Source: Osmia lignaria lignaria
Taxonomy: Eukaryota; Arthropoda; Insecta; Hymenoptera; Megachilidae
Direction: 5' to 3'
Length of the DNA stretch: 64,000 bases
Assembly (NCBI RefSeq): GCF_051020975.1
Contig: NW_027478167.1
Location: 13,313,501 to 13,377,500 of the forward strand
Each line of letters begins with the position of its first letter. Position 1 is the stretch's first letter. The position numbers and the translations under genes were made by a program. Shown here in pieces: positions 25,201-38,630 of this stretch. The notes under the pieces were generated by a model. That model saw only the letters and a program-made list of their open reading frames with translations, made no database searches and had not been told where the DNA came from.

Positions 25201-28200
25201 TTTCCGAGATATATGCAGATTTATCTCAAGGGAAGGGGCCTGACGGACATATTTCGAGATATTTCTTCTTCTTGTTGTTCTTCTTCTGCACAGCTAAGCT
25301 GGAAATGGCATTTGCAGCTCGCAATAGTGCAGAGTTATCTCAAAGAAAGGGGCCACGGTGTTTCTGTATCTCTATTATGTTGGTGCGGCTTCGGAACTTT
25401 TAAATATCTTGATATATCTCGAAAACTACGCTTCTGATCAAAAAATATCATACAATATAAATTGTAGAAAACATAATTCTCTACAAAAAAGGTCTCTTAA
25501 CATTTTGCCATAGCTCGGTTCGTTTCCGAGATATTTGCAGATTTATCTCAAGGGAAGGGGCCTGACGGACATATTTCGAGATATTTCTTCTTCTTGTTGT
25601 TCTTCTTCTGCACAGCTAAACTGGAAGTGCCATTTCCAGCTCGCAATAGTGCAGAGTTATCTCAAAGAAAGGGGCCACGGTGTTTCTGTATCTCTATTAC
25701 GTTGGTGCGGCTTCGGAACTTTAAAATACCTTGATATATCTCGAGAACTACACATCTGATCAAAAAATATCATAGAACGTAAAAAGTAGGAAACTTAATT
25801 CTCTACAAATAAAGTCTCTAAACATTTTGCCATTGCTCGCTTCGTTTCCGAGATATTTGCAGATTTATCTCGAGGGAAGGGTCCTGACGGACATATTTCG
25901 AGATATTTCTTCTTCTTGTTGTTCTTCTTCTGCACAGCTAAGCTGGAAGTGGCATTTGCGGCTCGCACTAGTGCAGAGTTATCTCAAAGAAAGGGGCCAC
26001 GGTGATTCTGTATCTCTATTATGTTGGTGCGGCTTCGGAACTTTTAAATATCTTGATATATCTCGAAAACTACGCTTCTGATCAAAAAATATCATAGAAC
26101 ATAAATTGTAGGAAACATAATTCTCTACAAAAAAGGTCTCTTAAGATTTTGCCATAGCTCGTTTCGCTTCCGAGATATTTGCAGATATATCTCAAGGGAA
26201 GGGGCCTGACGGACATATTTCGAGATATTTCTTATTCTTGTTGTTCTTCTTCTGCACAGCTAAACTGGAAGTGGCACTTCCAGCTCGCAATAGTGCAGAG
26301 TTATCTCAAAGAAAGGGGCCACGGTGTTTCTGTATCTCTATTATGTTGGTGCGGCTTCGGAACTTTTAAATATCTTGATATATCTCGAGAACAACGCATC
26401 TGATCAAAAAACATCATAGAACATAAAAAGTAGGAAACTTAATTCTCTACCAAAAAGGTCTCTTAACATTTTGCCATAGCTCGCTTCGTTTCCGAGATAT
26501 TTGCAGATTTATCTCAAGGGAACGGGCCTGACGGACATATTTCGAGATACTTCTTCTTCTTGTTGTTCTTCTTCTGCACAGCTAAGCTGGAAGTGGCATT
26601 TGCAGCTCGCAATAGTGCAGAGTTATCTCAAAGAAAGGGGCCACGGTGTTTCTGTATCTCTATTATGTTGGTGCGGCTTCGGAACTTTTAAATATCTCGA
26701 TATATCTCGAAAACTACGCTTCTGATCAAAAAATATCATAGAACATAAATTGTAGGAAACATAATTCTCTACAAAAAAGGTCTCTTAACATTTTGCCATA
26801 GCTCGCTTCGTTTCCGAGATATTTGCAGATTTATCTCAAGGGAAGGGGCCTGACGGACATATTTCGAGATATTTCTTCTTCTAGTTGTTCTTCTTCTGCA
26901 CAGCTAAGCTGGAAGTGGCATTTGCAGCTCGCAATAGTGCAGAGTTATCTCAAAGAAAGGGGCCACGGTGTTTCTGTATCTCTATTATGTTGGTGCGGCT
27001 TCGGAACTTTTAAATATCTTGATATATCTCGAGAACAACGCATCTGATCAAAAAATATCATAGAACATAAAAAGTAGGAAACTTAATTCTCTACCAAAAA
27101 GGTCTCTTAACATTTTGCCATAGCTCGCTTCGTTTCCGAGATATATGCAGATTTATCTCAAGGGAAGGGGCCTGACGGACATATTTCGAGATATTTCTTC
27201 TTCTTGTTGTTCTTCTTCTGCACAGCTAAACTGGAAGTGCCATTTCCAGCTCGCAATAGTGCAGAGTTATCTCAAAGAAAGGGGCCACGGTGTTTCTGTA
27301 TCTCTATTATGTTGGTGCGGCTTCGGAACTTTAAAATATCTTGATATATCTCGAAAACTACGCTTCTGATCAAAAAATATCATAGAACATAAATTGTAGG
27401 AAACATAAATCTCTACAAAAAAGTTCTCTTAAGATTTTGCCATAGCTCGTTTCGTTTCCGAGATATTTGCAGATATATCTCAAGGGAAGGGGCCTGACGG
27501 ACATATTTCGAGATATTTCTTCTTCTTGTTGTTCTTCTTCTGCACAGCTAAGCTGGAAGTGGCATTTGCGGCTCGCACTAGTGCAGAGTTATCTCAAAGA
27601 AAGGGGCCACGGTGTTTCTGTATCTCTATTATGTTGGTGCGGCTTCGGAACTTTTAAATATCTCGATATATCTCGAAAACTACGCTTCTGATCAAAAAAT
27701 ATCATAGAACATAAATTGTAGGAAACATAATTCTCTACAAAAAAGGTCTCTTAAGATTTTGCCATAGCTCGTTTCGCTTCCGAGATATTTGCAGATATAT
27801 CTCAAGGGAAGGGGCCTGACGGACATATTTCGAGATATTTCTTCTTCTTGTTGTTCTTCTTCTGCACAGCTAAACTGGAAGTGGCATTTCCAGCTCGCAA
27901 TAGTGCAGAGTTATCTCAAAGAAAGGGGCCACGGTGTTTCTGTATCTCTATTATGTTGGTGCGGCTTCGGAACTTTTAAATATCTTGATATATCTCGAGA
28001 ACTACGCATCTGATCAAAAAATATCATAGAACATAAAAAGTAGGAAACTTAATTCTCTACAAAAAAGGTCTCTTAACATTTTGCCATAGCTCGCTTCGTT
28101 TCCGAGATATATGCAGATTTATCTCAAGGGAAGGGGCCTGACGGACATATTTCGAGATATTTCTTCTTCTTGTTGTTCTTCTTCTGCACAGCTAAGCTGG

Positions 28201-31200
28201 AAATGGCATTTGCAGCTCGCAATAGTGCAGAGTTATCTCAAAGAAAGGGGCCACGGTGTTTCTGTATCTCTATTATGTTGGTGCGGCTTCGGAACTTTTA
28301 AATATCTTGATATATCTCGAAAACTACGCATCTGATCAAAAAATATCATAGAATATAAATTGTAGGAAACATAATTCTCTACAAAAAAGGTCTCTTAACA
28401 TTTTGCCATAGCTCGGTTCGTTTCCGAGATATTTGCAGATTTATCTCAAGGGAAGGGGCCTGACGGACATATTTCGAGATATTTCTTCTTCTTGTTGTTC
28501 TTCTTCTGCACAGCTAAACTGGAAGTGCCATTTCCAGCTCGCAATAGTGCAGAGTTATCTCAAAGAAAGGGGCCACGGTGTTTCTGTATCTCTATTATGT
28601 TGGTGCGGCTTCGGAACTTTAAAATATCTTGATATATCTCGAGAACTACACATCTGATCAAAAAATATCATAGAACGTAAAAAGTAGGAAACTTAATTCT
28701 CTACAAATAAAGTCTCTAAACATTTTGCCATAGCTCGCTTCGTTTCCGAGATATTTGCAGATTTATCTCGAGGGAAGGGTCCTGACGGACATATTTCGAG
28801 ATATTTCTTCTTCTTGTTGTTCTTCTTCTGCACAGCTAAGCTGGAAGTGGCATTTGCGGCTCGCACTAGTGCAGAGTTATCTCAAAGAAAGGGGCCACGG
28901 TGATTCTGTATCTCTATTATGTTGGTGCGGCTTCGGAACTTTTAAATATCTCGATATATCTCGAAAACTACGCTTCTGATCAAAAAATATCATAGAACAT
29001 AAATTGTAGGAAACATAATTCTCTACAAAAAAGGTCTCTTAAGATTTTGCCATAGCTCGTTTCGCTTCCGAGATATTTGCAGATATATCTCAAGGGAAGG
29101 GGCCTGACGGACATATTTCGAGATATTTCTTCTTCTTGTTGTTCTTCTTCTGCACAGCTAAACTGGAAGTGGCATTTCCAGCTCGCAATAGTGCAGAGTT
29201 ATCTCAAAGAAAGGGGCCACGGTGTTTCTGTATCTCTATTATGTTGGTGCGGCTTCGGAACTTTTAAATATCTTGATATATCTCGAAAACTACGCTTCTG
29301 ATCAAAAAATATCATAGAATATAAATTGTAGGAAACATAATTCTCTACAAAAAAGGTCTCTTAACATTTTGCCATAGCTCGGTTCGTTTCCGAGATATTT
29401 GCAGATTTATCTCAAGGGAAGGGGCCTGACGGACATATTTCGAGATATTTCTTCTTCTTGTTGTTCTTCTTCTGCACAGCTAAACTGGAAGTGGCGTTTC
29501 CAGCTCGCAATAGTGCAGAGTTATCTCAAAGAAAGAGGCCACGGTGTTTCTGTACCTCTATTATGTTGGTGCAGCTTCGACACTTTAAATATCTTGATAT
29601 ATCTCGAGAACTACGCATCTGATCAAAAAATATCATAGAACATAAAAAGTAGGAAACCTAATTCTCTACAAAAAAGGTCTCTTAACATTTTGCCATAGCT
29701 CGCCTTATTTCCGAGATATGTGCACATATATCTCAAGGGAAGGGGCCTGACGGACATATTTCGAGATATTTCTTCTTCTTGTTGTTCTTCTTCTGCACAG
29801 CTAAACTGGAAGTGGCATTTCCAGCTCGCAATAGTGCAGAGTTATCTCAAAGAAAGGGGCCACGGTGTTTCTGTATCTCTATTATGTTGGTGCGGCTTCG
29901 GAACTTTTGAATATCTTGATATATCTCGAGAACCACGCATCTGACCAAAAAATATCATAGAACATAAAAAGTAGGAAACTTAATTCTCTACAAAAAAGGT
30001 CTCTTAACATTTTGCCATAGCTCGCTTCGTTTCCGAGATATTTGCAGATTTATCTCAAGGGAAGGGGCCTGACGGACATATTTCGAGATATTTCGTCTTC
30101 TTGTTGTTCTTCTTCTGCACAGCTAAGCTGGAAGTGGCATTTGCGGCTCGCACTAGTGCAGAGTTATCTCAAAGAAAGGGGCCACGGTGATTCTGTATCT
30201 CTATTATGTTGGTGCGGCTTCGGAACTTTTAAATATTTCGATATATCTCGAAAACCACGCTTCTGATCAAAAAATATCATAGAACATAAATTGTAGGAAA
30301 CATAATTCTCTACAAAAAAGGTCTCATAAGATTTTGCCATAGCTCGTTTCGCTTCCGAGATATTTGCAGATATATCTCAAGGGAAGGGGCCTGACGGACA
30401 TATTTCGAGATATTTCTTCTTCTTGTTGTTCTTCTTCTGCACAGCTAAACTGGAAGTGGCATTTCCAGCTCGCAATAGTGCAGAGTTATCTCAAAGAAAG
30501 GGGCCACGGTGTTTCTGTATCTCTATTATGTTGGTGCGGCTTCGGAACTTTTAAATATCTTGATATATCTCGAGAACAACGCATCTGATCAAAAAAATAT
30601 CATAGAACATAAAAAGTAGGAAACTTAATTCTCTACCAAAAAGGTCTCTTAACATTTTGCCATAGCTCGCTTCGTTTCCGAGGTATATGCAGATTTATCT
30701 CAAGGGAAGGGGCCTGACGGACATATTTCGAGATATTTCTTCTTCTTGTTGTTCTTCTTCTGCACAGCTAAGCTGGAAATGGCATTTGCAGCTCGCAATA
30801 GTGCAGAGTTATCTCAAAGAAAGGGGCCACGGTGTTTCTGTATCTCTATTATGTTGGTGCGGCTTCGGAACTTTTAAATATCTTGATATATCTCGAAAAC
30901 TACGCTTCTGATCAAAAAATATCATAGAATATAAATTGTAGGAAACATAATTCTCTACAAAAAAGGTCTCTTAACATTTTGCCATAGCTCGGTTCGTTTC
31001 CGAGATATTTGCAGATTTATCTCAAGGGAAGGGGCCTGACGGACATATTTCGAGATATTTCTTCTTCTTGTTGTTCTTCTTCTGCACAGCTAAACTGGAA
31101 GTGCCATTTCCAGCTCGCAATAGTGCAGAGTTATCTCAAAGAAAGGGGCCACGGTGTTTCTGTATCTCTATTATGTTGGTGCGGCTTCGGAACTTTAAAA

Positions 31201-34200
31201 TATCTTGATATATCTCGAGAACTACACATCTGATCAAAAAATATCATAGAACGTAAAAAGTAGGAAACTTAATTCTCTACAAATAAAGTCTCTAAACATT
31301 TTGCCATAGCTCGCTTCGTTTCCGAGATATTTGCAGATTTATCTCGAGGGAAGGGTCCTGACGGACATATTTCGAGATATTTCTTCTTCTTGTTGTCCTT
31401 CTGCACAGCTAAGCTGGAAGTGGCATTTGCGGCTCGCACTAGTGCAGAGTTATCTCAAAGAAAGGGGCCACGGTGATTCTGTATCTCTATTATGTTGGTG
31501 CGGCTTCGGAACTTTTAAATATCTCGATATATCTCGAAAACTACGCTTCTGATCAAAAAATATCATAGAACATAAATTGTAGGAAACATAATTCTCTACA
31601 AAAAAGGTCTCTTAAGATTTTGCCATAGCTCGTTTCGCTTCCGAGATATTTGCAGATATATCTCAAGGGAAGGGGCCTGACGGACATATTTCGAGATATT
31701 TCTTCTTCTTGTTGTTCTTCTTCTGCACAGCTAAACTGGAAGTGGCATTTCCAGCTCGCAATAGTGCAGAGTTATCTCAAAGAAAGGGGCCACGGTGTTT
31801 CTGTATCTCTATTATGTTGGTGCGGCTTCGGAACTTTTAAATATCTTGATATATCTCGAGAACTACGCATCTGATCAAAAAATATCATAGAACATAAAAA
31901 GTAGGAAACTTAATTCTCTACAAAAAAGGTCTCTTATCATTTTGCCATAGCTCGCTTCGTTTCCGAGATATGTGCAGATTTATCTCGAGGGAAGGGGCCT
32001 GACGGACATATTTCGAGATATTTCTTCTTCTTGTTGTTCTTCTTCTGCACAGCTAAACTGGAAGTGCCATTTCCAGCTCGCAATAGTGCAGAGTTATCTC
32101 AAAGAAAGGGGCCACGGTGTTTCTGTATCTCTATTATGTTGGTGCGGCTTCGGAACTTTAAAATATCTTGATATATCTCGAGAACTACACATCTGATCCA
32201 AAAATATCATAGAACGTAAAAAGTAGGAAACTTAATTCTCTACAAATAAAGTCTCTAAACATTTTGCCATAGCTCGCTTCGTTTCCGAGATATTTGCAGA
32301 TTTATCTCGAGGGAAGGGTCCTGACGGACATATTTCGAGATATTTCTTCTTCTTGTTGTTCTTCTTCTGCACAGCTAAGCTGGAAGTGGCATTTGCGGCT
32401 CGCACTAGTGCAGAGTTATCTCAAAGAAAGGGGCCACGGTGATTCTGTATCTCTATTATGTTGGTGCGGCTTCGGAACTTTTAAATATCTCGATATATCT
32501 CGAAAACTACGCTTCTGATCAAAAAATATCATAGAACATAAATTGTAGGAAACATAATTCTCTACAAAAAAGGTCTCTTAAGATTTTGCCATAGCTCGTT
32601 TCGCTTCCGAGATATTTGCAGATATATCTCAAGGGAAGGGGCCTGACGGACATATTTCGAGATATTTCTTCTTCTTGTTGTTCTTCTTCTGCACAGCTAA
32701 GCTGGAAGTGGCATTTGCGGCTCGCACTAGTGCAGAGTTATCTCAAAGAAAGGGGCCACGGTGTTTCTGTATCTCTATTATGTTGGTGCGGCTTCGGAAC
32801 TTTTAAATATCTCGATATATCTCGAAAACTACGCCTCTGATCAAAAAATATCATAGAACATAAATTGTAGGAAACATAATTCTCTACGAAAAAGGTCGCT
32901 TAAGATTTTGCCATAGCTCGTTTTGCTTCCGAGATATTTGCAGATATATCTCAAGGGAAGGGGCCTGACGGACATACTTCGAGATATTTCTTCTTCTTGT
33001 TGTTCTTCTTCTGCACAGCTAAACTGGAAGTGGCATTTCCAGCTCGCAATAGTGCAGAGTTATCTCAAAGAAAGGGGCCACGGTGTTTCTGTATCTCTAT
33101 TATGTTGGTGCGGCTTCGGAACTTTTAAATATCTTGATATATCTCGAGAACTACGCATCTGATCAAAAAATATCATAGAACATAAAAAGTAGGAAACTTA
33201 ATTCTCTACAAAAAAGGTCTCTTATCATTTTGCCATAGCTCGCTTCGTTTCCGAGATATGTGCAGATTTATCTCGAGGGAAGGGGCCTGACGGACATATT
33301 TCGAGATATTTCTTCTTCTTGTTGTTCTTCTTCTGCACAGCTAAGCTGGAAGCGGCATTTGCGGCTCGCACTAGTGCAGAGTTATCTCGAAGAAAGGGGC
33401 CACGGTGTTTCTGTATCTCTATTATGTTGGTGCGGCTTCGGAACTTTTAAATATCTTGATATATCTCGAAAACTACGCTTCTGATCAAAAAATATCATAG
33501 AATATAAATTGTAGGAAACATAATTCTCTACAAAAAAGGTCCCTTAACATTTTGCCATAGCTCGGTTCGTTTCCGAGATATTTGCAGATTTATCTCAAGG
33601 GAAGGGGCCTGACGGACATATTTCGAGATATTTCTTCTTCTTGTTGTTCTTCTTCTGCACAGCTAAACTGGAAGTGCCATTTCCAGCTCGCAATAGTGCA
33701 GAGTTATCTCAAAGAAAGGGGCCACGGTGTTTCTGTATCTCTATTATGTTGGTGCGGCTTCGGAACTTTAAAATATCTTGATATATCTCGAGAACTACAC
33801 ATCTGATCAAAAAATATCATAGAACGTAAAAAGTAGGAAACTTAATTCTCTACAAATAAAGTCTCTAAACATTTTGCCATAGCTCGCTTCGTTTCCGAGA
33901 TATTTGCAGATTTATCTCGAGGGAAGGGTCCTGACGGACATATTTCGAGATATTTCTTCTTCTTGTTGTCCTTCTGCACAGCTAAGCTGGAAGTGGCATT
34001 TGCGGCTCGCACTAGTGCAGAGTTATCTCAAAGAAAGGGGCCACGGTGATTCTGTATCTCTATTATGTTGGTGCGGCTTCGGAACTTTTAAATATCTCGA
34101 TATATCTCGAAAACTACGCTTCTGATCAAAAAATATCATAGAACATAAATTGTAGGAAACATAATTCTCTACAAAAAAGGTCTCTTAAGATTTTGCCATA

Positions 34201-37200
34201 GCTCGTTTCGCTTCCGAGATATTTGCAGATATATCTCAAGGGAAGGGGCCTGACGGACATATTTCGAGATATTTCTTCTTCTTGTTGTTCTTCTTCTGCA
34301 CAGCTAAACTGGAAGTGGCATTTCCAGCTCGCAATAGTGCAGAGTTATCTCAAAGAAAGGGGCCACGGTGTTTCTGTATCTCTATTATGTTGGTGCGGCT
34401 TCGGAACTTTTAAATATCTTGATATATCTCGAGAACAACGCATCTGATCAAAAAATATCATAGAACATAAAAAGTAGGAAACTTAATTCTCTACCAAAAA
34501 GGTCTCTTAACATTTTGCCATAGCTCGCTTCGTTTCCGAGATATTTGCAGATTTATCTCAAGGGAACGGGCCTGACGGACATATTTCGAGATACTTCTTC
34601 TTCTTGTTGTTCTTCTTCTGCACAGCTAAGCTGGAAGTGGCATTTGCAGCTCGCAATAGTGCAGAGTTATCTCAAAGAAAGGGGCCACGGTGTTTCTGTA
34701 TCTCTATTATGTTGGTGCGGCTTCGGAACTTTTAAATATCTGGATATATCTCGAGAACTACGCATCTGATCAAAAAATATCATAGAACATAAAAAGTAGG
34801 AAACTTAATTCTCTACAAAAAAGGTCTCTTAACATTTTGCCATAGCTCGCTTCGTTTCCGAGATATATGCAGATTTATCTCAAGGGAAGGGGCCTGACGG
34901 ACATATTTCGAGATATTTCTTCTTCTTGTTGTTCTTCTTCTGCACAGCTAAGCTGGAAATGGCATTTGCAGCTCGCAATAGTGCAGAGTTATCTCAAAGA
35001 AAGGGGCCACGGTGTTTCTGTATCTCTATTATGTTGGTGCGGCTTCGGAACTTTTAAATATCTTGATATATCTCGAAAACTACGCTTCTGATCAAAAAAT
35101 ATCATAGAATATAAATTGTAGGAAACATAATTCTCTACAAAAAAGGTCTCTTAACATTTTGCCATAGCTCGGTTCGTTTCCGAGATATTTGCAGATTTAT
35201 CTCAAGGGAAGGGGCCTGACGGACATATTTCGAGATATTTCTTCTTCTTGTTGTTCTTCTTCTGCACAGCTAAACTGGAAGTGCCATTTCCAGCTCGCAA
35301 TAGTGCAGAGTTATCTCAAAGAAAGGGGCCACGGTGTTTCTGTATCTCTATTATGTTGGTGCGGCTTCGGAACTTTAAAATATCTTGATATATCTCGAGA
35401 ACTACACATCTGATCAAAAAATATCATAGAACGTAAAAAGTAGGAAACATAATTCTCTACAAAAAAGGTCTCTTAAGATTTTGCCATAGCTCGTTCCGCT
35501 TCCGAGATATTTGCAGATATATCTCAAGGGAAGGGGCCTGACGGACATATTTCGAGATATTTCTTCTTCTTGTTGTTCTTCTTCTGCACAGCTAAACTGG
35601 AAGTGGCATTTCCAGCTCGCAATAGTGCAGAGTTATCTCAAAGAAAGGGGCCACGGTGTTTCTGTATCTCTATTATGTTGGTGCGGCTTCGGAACTTTTA
35701 AATATCTTGATATATCTCGAGAACTACGCATCTGATCAAAAAATATCATAGAACATAAAAAGTAGGAAACTTAATTCTCTACAAAAAAGGTCTCTCATCA
35801 TTTTGCCATAGCTCGCTTCGTTTCCGAGATATGTGCAGATTTATCTCGAGGGAAGGGGCCTGACGGACATATATCGAGATATTTCTTCTTCTTGTTGTTC
35901 TTCTTCTGCACAGCTAAGCTGGAAGCGGCATTTGCGGCTCGCACTAGTGCAGAGTTATCTCGAAGAAAGGGGCCGCGGTGTTTCTGTATCTCTATTATGT
36001 TGGTGCGGCTTCGGAACTTTTAAATATCGTGATATATCTCGAGAACAACGCATCTGATCAAAAAATATCATAGAACATAAAAAGTAGGAAACTTAATTCT
36101 CTACCAAAAAGGTCTCTTAACATTTTGCCATAGCTCGCTTCGTTTCCGAGATATTTGCAGATTTATCTCAAGGGAACGGGCCTGACGGACATATTTCGAG
36201 ATACTTCTTCTTCTTGTTGTTCTTCTTCTGCACAGCTAAGCTGGAAGTGGCATTTGCAGCTCGCAATAGTGCAGAGTTATCTCAAAGAAAGAGGCCACGG
36301 TGTTTCTGTACCTCTATTATGTTGGTGCAGCTTCGGAACTTTTAAATATCTGGATATATCTCGAGAACTACGCATCTGATCAAAAAATATCATAGAACAT
36401 AAAAAGTAGGAAACTTAATTCTCTACACAAAAGGTCTCTTAACATTTTGCCATAGCTCGCTTCGTTTCCGAGATATTTGCAGATTTATCTCAAGGGAAGG
36501 GGCCTGACGGACATATTTCGAGATATTTCTTTTTCTTGTTGTTCTTCTTCTGCACAGCTAAACTGGAAGTTGCATTTGCAGCTCGCAATAGTGCAGAGTT
36601 ATCTCAAAGAAAGGGGCCACGGTGTTTCTGTATCTCTATTATGTTGGTGCGGCTTCGGAACTTTTAAATATCTTGATATATCTCGAGAACAACGCATCTG
36701 ATCAAAAAATATCATAGAACATAAATTGTAGGAAACATAATTCTCTACAAAAAAGGTCTCTTAAGATTTTGCCATAGCTCGTTTCGCTTCCGAGATATTT
36801 GCAGATATATCTCAAGGGAAGGGGCCTGACGGACATATTTCGAGATATTTCTTCTTCTTGTTGTTCTTCTTCTGCACAGCTAAGCTGGAAGTGGCATTTG
36901 CGGCTCGCACTAGTGCAGAGTTATCTCAAAGAAAGGGGCCACGGTGTTTCTGTATCTCTATTATGTTGGTGCGGCTTCGGAACTTTTAAATATCTCGATA
37001 TATCTCGAAAACTACGCTTCTGATCAAAAAATATCATAGAACATAAATTGTAGGAAACATAATTCTCTACGAAAAAGGTCTCTTAAGATTTTGCCATAGC
37101 TCGTTTTGCTTCCGAGATATGTGCAGATTTATCTCGAGGGAAGGGGCCTGACGGACATATTTCGAGATATTTCTTCTTCTTGTTGTTCTTCTTCTGCACA

Positions 37201-38630
37201 GCTAAGCTGGAAGCGGCATTTGCGGCTCGCACTAGTGCAGAGTTATCTCGAAGAAAGGGGCCACGGTGTTTCTGTATCTCTATTATGTTGGTGCGGCTTC
37301 GGAACTTTTAAATGTCTCGATATATCTCGAAAACTACGCTTCTGATCAAAAAATATCATAGAACATAAATTGTAGGAAACATAATTCTCTACAAAAAAGG
37401 TCTCTTAACATTTTGCCATAGCTCGTTTCGTTTCCGAGATATTTGCAGATTTATCTCAAGGGAAGGGGCCTGACGGACATATTTCGAGATATTTCTTCTT
37501 CTTGTTGTTCTTCTTCTGCACAGCTAAGCTGGAAGTGGCATTTGCAGCTCGCAATAGTGCAGAGTTATCTCAAAGAAAGGGGCCACGGTGTTTCTGTATC
37601 TCTATTATGTTGGTGCGGCTTCGGAACTTTTAAATATCGTGATATATCTCGAGAACAACGCATCTGATCAAAAAATATCATAGAACATAAAAAGTAGGAA
37701 ACTTAATTCTCTACCAAAAAGGTCTCTTAACATTTTGCCATAGCTCGCTTCGTTTCCGAGATATGTGCAGATTTATCTCAAGGGAACGGGCCTGACGGAC
37801 ATATTTCGAGATACTTCTTCTTCTTGTTGTTCTTCTTCTGCACAGCTAAGCTGGAAGCGGCATTTGCGGCTCGCACTAGTGCAGAGTTATCTCGAAGAAA
37901 GGGGCCACGGTGTTTCTGTATCTCTATTATGTTGGTGCGGCTTCGGAACTTTTAAATGTCTCGATATATCTCGAAAACTACGCTTCTGATCAAAAAATAT
38001 CATAGAACATAAATTGTAGGAAACATAATTCTCTACAAAAAAGGTCTCTTAACATTTTGCCATAGCTCGTTTCGTTTCCGAGATATTTGCAGATTTATCT
38101 CAAGGGAAGGGGCCTGACGGACATATTTCGAGATATTTCTTCTTCTTGTTGTTCTTCTTCTGCACAGCTAAGCTGGAAGTGGCATTTGCAGCTCGCAATA
38201 GTGCAGAGTTATCTCAAAGAAAGGGGCCACGGTGTTTCTGTATCTCTATTATGTTGGTGCGGCTTCGGAACTTTTAAATATCGTGATATATCTCGAGAAC
38301 AACGCATCTGATCAAAAAATATCATAGAACATAAAAAGTAGGAAACTTAATTCTCTACCAAAAAGGTCTCTTAACATTTTGCCATAGCTCGCTTCGTTTC
38401 CGAGATATTTGCAGATTTATCTCAAGGGAACGGGCCTGACGGACATATTTCGAGATACTTCTTCTTCTTGTTGTTCTTCTTCTGCACAGCTAAGCTGGAA
38501 GTGGCATTTGCAGCTCGCAATAGTGCAGAGTTATCTCAAAGAAAGGGGCCACGGTGTTTCTGTATCTCTATTATGTTGGTGCGGCTTCGGAACTTTTAAA
38601 TATCTTGATATATCTCGAAAACTACGCTTC
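25200..38630 (+). repeat. Satellite core, middle segment with a recurring 4-monomer module
   Basis: A module recurs starting near 25.2, 28.1, 30.7 and 33.3 kb. In order it is a unit ending AAACTACGC; a GTGCCATTTCC unit preceded by GCTCGGTTCG; an AAGGGTCCTGACGG/GTGATTCTG unit; and a unit preceded by AAGATTTTGCC and CGCTTCCGAG. Successive offsets are 2,898, 2,576 and about 2,573 bp (9, 8 and 8 monomers). The 31,331 and 33,904 units share the same 3-bp loss in the pyrimidine tract (TTGTTGTCCTTCTG), so one descends from the other. Other net length changes are -1 near 29,580 and +1 near 30,590, an extra A in the A-run. Confidence 0.8.
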
